From JABFSC01 sp031389045 (lineage in GTDB: Bacteria > Desulfobacterota > Binatia > Bin18), in assembly GCA_031389045.1 (NCBI GenBank), contig JANMSE010000206.1, positions 1 through 11,111 of the forward strand: DNA of 11,111 nucleotides, given 5' to 3'. Shown here in pieces: positions 6,509 through 11,111 of this stretch. The position numbers and the translations under genes were made by a program. The number at the start of each line of letters is the position of its first letter. Positions within the stretch are counted from its first letter, which is position 1. Under the pieces are notes generated by a model that was not told the DNA's origin, searched no databases, and saw nothing but the letters and a program-made list of their open reading frames with translations.

Positions 6509-7942
6509 ATGGAACCATTACGTCCGGTCTTCTGGGGACAAGGCATGTTCCTTCAACCCCATCATTTCCAGCAGCAAGACTGGTATCATGACGCTCGGCT
6601 GCGCAATTTTTTCCAATTGTTCTTGCCCTATTGCTGGGGCATCAAGTCCCTCACGTTGAATGAGCCCGCGCTTCAGACGTTTCTGTTCGAGCTTGAACAA
6701 TGTGAAGTCGTCACCTGGGATGGCACGATCCTCCGTTTTCGGGGAGATACGCGCCCCAGCAACGCCAAAGTCGAGCCCCGTTCGTTTGAGCGGGAACTGG
6801 ATCCTGGTGGCAGACCCCTTTCCGTCTATCTTGGGCTGAAACGCCTACAACTGGAAGAAACTAACCTGCGACAGCACGGAGAGATGAATGGCGGCGGGAA
6901 TGGCAATGCCGGTGGCGGCGAACATCGCCGCTATTTTCTCGAAGAGGCCGAAGCCCCAGACCTCTACGCGAGCGGTGATCCCCCTTCTTCCCTGCAATAT
7001 CTGGTGCATGAAGCCCATATTCTTTTCGATGTCCCCACCAGCCGTGCCCAGGACTATGAGTTGGTGAAAATCGCTGAAATCTCTCGCTCCCCGGATGGGA
7101 AAGGCGGAGTGCTTTCCAAGCGCTATATTCCACCGGCGGTGACCGTTCGGTCTGACCCGGTTTTAGAAACGCTCACCAAGGAAATTCGTGACCTGCTCAC
7201 CGCCAAAGCCCAGGAAATCTCCCAATATCGCCGCCGGCGCGGAGAACAGATGGTTGAACTTGGCACGCGAGACTTGGGCTATCTGTTGATGACCCAGACC
7301 CTCAATCGCTACGTGCCCCTCTTCCATCATTATCTTGAGGGCGGCGAGGCTCATCCCTACACCCTCTATGCGCTCCTGCGTCAATTAGTGGGAGAGTTGT
7401 CTTCTTTCTCGGAGACGGTCTCCGTTCTCGGGGCTCGCGAAGGGGACGAGGCCATTCTGCCGTATCGCCATGACCAACTGTGGCCATGTTTTGATCTCGC
7501 CACTCGCCGCGTCAAAGAGCTGCTCAATGAACTGACGACCGCTCCCATTGGGGATATCTTGCTCAAATATGACGGCCAGTTCTTTACGGCGACCCTGGAT
7601 CAGAAGTTCTTTACCGGCGACAATCGCTATTATCTCGCGATTAAAACCGACCTGAAGCCGAGTGAGATGTTCGCGCTGCTCCAAGAAGTGGGCAAAATCA
7701 CTTCGCGCGAAGAGATGCCGAAGATCATGCCAACATTTACCCCTGGCTTGACGCTTGAGCCACTCGAAACACCGCCCCAAGAGTTGATGATGCGCGCGCA
7801 TTATCGGTATTTTGTCATCGACCCGCGTTCCCCGCATTGGCTCCAGATTAGCAAGCGCCAGAATATCGCCGTGTACTCGACCGATTCCCGGAAATTACCA
7901 CCTGAAACCGAAATGCGGCTCCTCGTCATTTATGGCGAATAA
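6509..7942 (+). CDS. tssK: TssK, T6SS baseplate-membrane complex adaptor
   Basis: TssK of 477 aa, a little longer than the usual 440-450. This trimeric baseplate protein links the TssEFG wedge to the cytoplasmic parts of TssL and TssM. The signature is at the very N-terminus: PVFWGQGMFLQPHHFQQQD (6-24), followed by YHDARLRNFFQL. Later blocks include FLFELEQCEVVTWDGTILRF (58-77), a Gly/Asn-rich insertion (about 124-138) that accounts for part of the extra length, the YQLV-type shoulder region, DLGYLLMTQTLNRYVPLFHHYLEGGEAHPYTLYALLRQLVGELSSFS in the middle helical domain, and a C-terminal PHWLQISKRQNIAVY strand. The ribosome binding site is weak (AGGT about 9 bases upstream). It starts the plus-strand arm and overlaps tssL by 11 bases. 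Very sure. Confidence 0.97.
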   Translation: MEPLRPVFWGQGMFLQPHHFQQQDWYHDARLRNFFQLFLPYCWGIKSLTLNEPALQTFLFELEQCEVVTWDGTILRFRGDTRPSNAKVEPRSFERELDPGGRPLSVYLGLKRLQLEETNLRQHGEMNGGGNGNAGGGEHRRYFLEEAEAPDLYASGDPPSSLQYLVHEAHILFDVPTSRAQDYELVKIAEISRSPDGKGGVLSKRYIPPAVTVRSDPVLETLTKEIRDLLTAKAQEISQYRRRRGEQMVELGTRDLGYLLMTQTLNRYVPLFHHYLEGGEAHPYTLYALLRQLVGELSSFSETVSVLGAREGDEAILPYRHDQLWPCFDLATRRVKELLNELTTAPIGDILLKYDGQFFTATLDQKFFTGDNRYYLAIKTDLKPSEMFALLQEVGKITSREEMPKIMPTFTPGLTLEPLETPPQELMMRAHYRYFVIDPRSPHWLQISKRQNIAVYSTDSRKLPPETEMRLLVIYGE

Positions 7943-9401
7943 CGAGAAGGCAGTCATCAGTTTGCGGGAGATTTTCACCCCGCTCATCGCCCGCGTTTTA
8001 CTATTTGTTCAGACGCCGGCTTCGGCGCGTGGCGCATTTTCTCCTACCCGCAGGGAAATCAATACCTTGCTGGAGGAGCAAAAAATCCTCGTCAAGCGGC
8101 ATGAGATTGCCCAGCCAGAGTATGATAACGCGCGGTTCGCGGTGATCGCGTGGCTTGATGAAATCCTGCTGAAAGCCACCTTCGCGGAGAACAAGGAATT
8201 CTTCCAGCAATGGCAACATGCGCCCTTACAAGTCGAACTCCATAATACCGCCAACGCCGGCGTTGAGTTCTTTGATCGTCTCGAACAGGTGCGGCCCAGC
8301 CAGAAAGACGTCAACGAGATCTATCATCTCTGCCTGTGTCTGGGGTTTCGCGGCGGGTATTACAGTGAAGAGCAAGATTATAAACTCCTCGAAATGCGCC
8401 GAGAGCGAGCGCAGTATGTGCCGATCGCGTTTCCCGATTTACTGGAAATCGAGAGAAAGAAAGAACACGTTACCCCGCAACCCTACGACATCCAGCCGCC
8501 GCCCGCCAAGGTGCACTTGCGCCCGCCCTCACTCTTCTGGCCTGGGGTGATCCTGTCCACGCTCGCGGTGTTACTGTTGGTCTGGTGGTTCCGTCCCATC
8601 AGCAATTGCGGCAATGGGCGTATGGATCCCGGTGAGCAGTGTGATCTGACGGCTAGCGCCTCTTCGTGTCCTGGTGGACTTGGGTGTCAGGCGGATTGTA
8701 CCTGCCCGCCGCCGCCTCCAGGTCCATCGCTTGATGCCATCCGCGCGGCGATTGGCCGCTTCGAGTGCCATCGCGTGGACGTGGCTGGCGACATCCGCAA
8801 TGGAGTGGTCAACCTGACAGGGCGGGTGCAGGGTGAGGACCAACGTCAAGAGATTCGCCAGGCTGTCCAGGGTGTGGTCGGTGTGACTGAGGTGCGGGAC
8901 ACCTTCTCCTTTATGTCCAGGCCATTCTGCGAGGTGGTCGATTTGCTTGACCCCATTCGCCAACGTGCCCAGACGACCGGCGCGAGTTTAGACGTTCATC
9001 CGCAAAAGGGGTGCGACGTCACGTACTATCACAATGAAAACCTCATCGTGGACATCTCGTCGCCAAAGCCGCTGCAATACGTGTATGCGGACTACTACGT
9101 CGCTGATAAAGAGAACGTTGCCCACCTCGTGCCCCATCCTCAGCAACCGGAAAATTTCTTTCAGGATCAAACGAAACTGACCATCGGCGACCCGAACAGC
9201 AAGCCCGAATGGAAGATACTGTCGCCGTTTGGCACGGAACTCGTCACGGTCATTGCCAGCCCACGTCGGCTACTCGATGCCGCTCCATCTGACAATGAGC
9301 GAGCGACTTCCTACATCGCGGAACTGCGACGAGTGTTACAAGACCCGACGAACTCTGACGTCACGGCGAATTACTGCTTCATTACCAGCGCGGAAAAATA
9401 A
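7932..9401 (+). CDS. tssL: TssL (DotU family) with Cys-rich, BON-like and DUF4384-like periplasmic extension
   Basis: Inner-membrane TssL of 489 aa. The frame is open from 7812, but the ATG at 7932 starts the DotU homology and overlaps the tssK stop by 11 bases, so I use it. Residues about 9-175 form the cytoplasmic DotU domain (LREIFTPLIARVLLFVQTP, YDNARFAVIAWLDEILL at 64-80, EFFQQW, the EIYHLCLCLGFRGGY stretch at 129-143). A Pro-rich linker precedes one membrane helix (about 201-220, WPGVILSTLAVLLLVWWF). The periplasmic part then has a six-cysteine module (226-258) starting CGNGRMDPGEQCD, like Myxococcus Cys-rich/DUF4215 repeats, a proline stretch, a BON-like domain (about 266-328, with GVVNLTGRVQGEDQRQEI and GVVGVTEVRDTF), and a DUF4384-like domain (about 352-468, with PFGTELVTVIASPRRL). 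Usual TssL proteins end after the membrane helix or carry an OmpA-type peptidoglycan-binding domain. The extension may anchor the complex to envelope components; that is inference. Confidence 0.93.
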   Translation: MANNEKAVISLREIFTPLIARVLLFVQTPASARGAFSPTRREINTLLEEQKILVKRHEIAQPEYDNARFAVIAWLDEILLKATFAENKEFFQQWQHAPLQVELHNTANAGVEFFDRLEQVRPSQKDVNEIYHLCLCLGFRGGYYSEEQDYKLLEMRRERAQYVPIAFPDLLEIERKKEHVTPQPYDIQPPPAKVHLRPPSLFWPGVILSTLAVLLLVWWFRPISNCGNGRMDPGEQCDLTASASSCPGGLGCQADCTCPPPPPGPSLDAIRAAIGRFECHRVDVAGDIRNGVVNLTGRVQGEDQRQEIRQAVQGVVGVTEVRDTFSFMSRPFCEVVDLLDPIRQRAQTTGASLDVHPQKGCDVTYYHNENLIVDISSPKPLQYVYADYYVADKENVAHLVPHPQQPENFFQDQTKLTIGDPNSKPEWKILSPFGTELVTVIASPRRLLDAAPSDNERATSYIAELRRVLQDPTNSDVTANYCFITSAEK

Positions 9402-9408
9402 CGATTCT

Positions 9409-11111
9409 ATGTCACCCCTTGACCCATTTCGCTATGTGCTCTATTCCCTGCGCTCGCTCTTAGAGTCGGAGTATTCCCTCTACATTATCGCGGCACTCGG
9501 AGTTCTTCTGGTCGCTGCCGCGTCCTACGGAATGGGGTGGGGAAGCGCATTCTGGGCCAGCCCGTGGTTTTGGCCGGTGATTGGCGTGGTGCTGGTGATT
9601 GGGTTGGTGGTCGGGATTCGCTATGGGGTTCCTCTCTTTCGTGAACGGTACTTTCTCAAACAGGAAGGTTCGGAATACGCCGCCGCCGGGCAAGAAAGTC
9701 CAGAGGAGTTTCAGGCTAAATTCCTGAAAGCCTTGCAAACACTCAAAGGCTTGCCGCAACTGAAAGGGCGCGAGGACCCTTTGTATGTGTTGCCGTGGTA
9801 TCTGCTCATCGGCGAAGGACAGCCGGGAAAAACCTCGGTCGTGAAGGGGGCGGACCTGTTTTCGCCGCTCATTACCCTATCAAGCGGCGAGACCACGCAA
9901 AATTGTGACTGGTGGATTTCTAACACAGCCGTCGTGCTCGACACGGGAAGCCGCTATGTCGCCCAAGCGGACAAGGCTCGTGATCGGGCGGAATGGTATC
10001 GACTGCTGCGGCTGCTGCGCCGTTATCGTGAGCATGAGCCAATCAATGGCCTACTGGTCACCGTGGCCGCCGATGCCCTCGCGTCCCAGTCGGAAGAGAA
10101 AATTCGCGCCGACGCGAGTCGCCTGCGTGAACGGATCGAAGAAGCGGTACGGGAGCTTGGCTGTGAATTTCCCATTTATCTCCTGGTCACCAAGTGTGAT
10201 CAAATTGAAGGATTCTCCGCGTTCTTCACCCCGCTCCCCACGCGGGTGTTGAGTGAAGTGCTTGGCTATGTCGATGATTCTCCGGCGGCCGCGACCTCTG
10301 GTGTCCCCGCCGCTCGCGGCGCGGCCGCACACGGCGCAGACACAGTAGAGCGATTCAGTCTCGGATTGCGAACGATCTATGACCGGCTTCACCGCTTTCG
10401 GCTGTCGTTGCTGGACGGCAAAATCCCCGAAACGCTCAAGCAGCCGATTTTCTGCTTTCCGGAAGAATTCAAGGCGTTACAGACCGCTCTGCTCGCGTTC
10501 GCTAAGCCCCTGTTTAGCTTTGACAACCGCTATCATACGCCGCTGTTTCGCGGCATTTTCTTCACCAGTGCCTATCAAGGCGGCACGCCCTTCTCGTTAT
10601 TGCGCCGCCAACTGCAAGTGCCGGACGCCATGCCTGCTCGTGAAGCGAGCAATACGCACTATTTTCTCCATGATCTCTTTCTGACGATCTTGCCACGAGA
10701 TCGTGGCCTCGTGGCCACCACGACTCGTGAAAAGCGGCGGCGCGGGTGGAGCCGTTTCTTTGGTGTGGGCACCAGTGTCGGCGTGGTCGTCCTCGCCTCG
10801 CTGTTTCTCTTGCACGCGTCCTTCATTGACCGTCAGATCATCGCCTCGGTCGATAGGAGCCAGTGCCCAGTGCCAGAAGCGCGAGTGCCACCACAACCCG
10901 CCGTGGACAGTGCCGCCACCTGCCGTCAGGCGCTCCAAGCGCTCACCCAACAAAACCAGCAACGTTCACGCTGGCAAACCCTCTGGTTCACTCGCAGTTT
11001 TCACCTGGAAGAAGAATTACGACAACAGTATGTCCAGCATTTTCAGACCCAGGTCCTCGCGCCACTGAATACCGCTCTCGACCGCACGGTCGAAGCCAGC
11101 GAAGACCCACT
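9409..11111 (+). CDS. tssM: TssM (IcmF family), N-terminal part, runs off the window
   Basis: First 567 residues of TssM; the frame stays open to the window end. Full proteins are usually 1100-1300 aa, so the periplasmic half is outside. TssM spans the inner membrane, binds TssL and forms the envelope channel with TssJ. Two N-terminal membrane helices (about 24-40 and 53-72) precede the cytoplasmic GTPase-like domain: Walker A GEGQPGKT (135-142), the TssM hallmark NCDWWISNTAVVLDTGSRY (165-183), and TKCD (261-264) in YLLVTKCDQIEGF. The G3 position reads DTGS where most TssM proteins have DTAG. An Ala/Gly-rich insertion (about 291-312) follows. FRGIFFTSAYQGG (380-392) and a third membrane helix (about 451-470) after a basic KRRRGW are typical. 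The ATG at 9409 lies 7 bases after tssL and lacks a clear ribosome binding site, suggesting coupled translation. Confidence 0.95.
   Translation, partial: MSPLDPFRYVLYSLRSLLESEYSLYIIAALGVLLVAAASYGMGWGSAFWASPWFWPVIGVVLVIGLVVGIRYGVPLFRERYFLKQEGSEYAAAGQESPEEFQAKFLKALQTLKGLPQLKGREDPLYVLPWYLLIGEGQPGKTSVVKGADLFSPLITLSSGETTQNCDWWISNTAVVLDTGSRYVAQADKARDRAEWYRLLRLLRRYREHEPINGLLVTVAADALASQSEEKIRADASRLRERIEEAVRELGCEFPIYLLVTKCDQIEGFSAFFTPLPTRVLSEVLGYVDDSPAAATSGVPAARGAAAHGADTVERFSLGLRTIYDRLHRFRLSLLDGKIPETLKQPIFCFPEEFKALQTALLAFAKPLFSFDNRYHTPLFRGIFFTSAYQGGTPFSLLRRQLQVPDAMPAREASNTHYFLHDLFLTILPRDRGLVATTTREKRRRGWSRFFGVGTSVGVVVLASLFLLHASFIDRQIIASVDRSQCPVPEARVPPQPAVDSAATCRQALQALTQQNQQRSRWQTLWFTRSFHLEEELRQQYVQHFQTQVLAPLNTALDRTVEASEDP

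Noticed and set aside
7812..7931. Forty-residue N-terminal extension of tssL
   Set aside because: It overlaps tssK in another frame, and DotU homology begins right after the ATG at 7932.

Overview
The window holds most of one half of a type VI secretion system (T6SS) locus, laid out as two divergent gene sets around an intergenic region at about 6203-6508. The base composition is moderately GC-rich. Gene order and protein sequences are clearly T6SS. The source looks like an environmental Gram-negative bacterium. Three things lean towards a deltaproteobacterial-type or related soil/marine lineage (Myxococcota, Desulfobacterota, Binatota or Tectomicrobia-like): a Myxococcus-type cysteine-rich module in TssL, heptanucleotide repeats between genes, and a Uma2-family gene next door. 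This placement is inference with low confidence.

Left arm, minus strand, reading from the centre leftward: tagJ (5399-6202), a heptanucleotide repeat array (5305-5409), tssA (4164-5294), tssB (3605-4132), tssC (2118-3608), hcp/tssD (1554-2042), a strong intrinsic terminator (1476-1509), an unassigned 217-220 aa protein whose start lies directly behind that terminator (809-1471), and a Uma2-family putative nuclease (2-730). tssB/tssC make the contractile sheath, hcp the inner tube, tssA the assembly cap/primer, and tagJ a sheath accessory factor. The three genes whose products are needed in hundreds of copies per apparatus (tssB, tssC, hcp) each carry a full AAGGAGGA ribosome binding site. The other T6SS genes here have weaker sites.

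Right arm, plus strand: tssK (6509-7942), tssL (7932-9401, overlapping tssK by 11 bases) and the 5' part of tssM (9409 to beyond the window end). These encode the baseplate-membrane adaptor and the inner-membrane complex. tssL is unusual. After the normal cytoplasmic DotU domain and single membrane helix it has a periplasmic part made of a cysteine-rich CGNG...GEQCD module, a BON-like domain and a C-terminal DUF4384-like domain, in place of the usual OmpA-type peptidoglycan-binding extension. tssM keeps Walker A and TKxD motifs, but its G3 motif reads DTGS instead of the usual DTAG.

Not seen in the window: tssE, tssF, tssG, tssH/clpV, tssI/vgrG, tssJ, PAAR and any recognisable immunity gene. 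They may lie outside it. The most interesting points are the composite periplasmic TssL, the possible Hcp-linked cargo gene behind a terminator, and the 15-unit heptamer array between tagJ and tssA.
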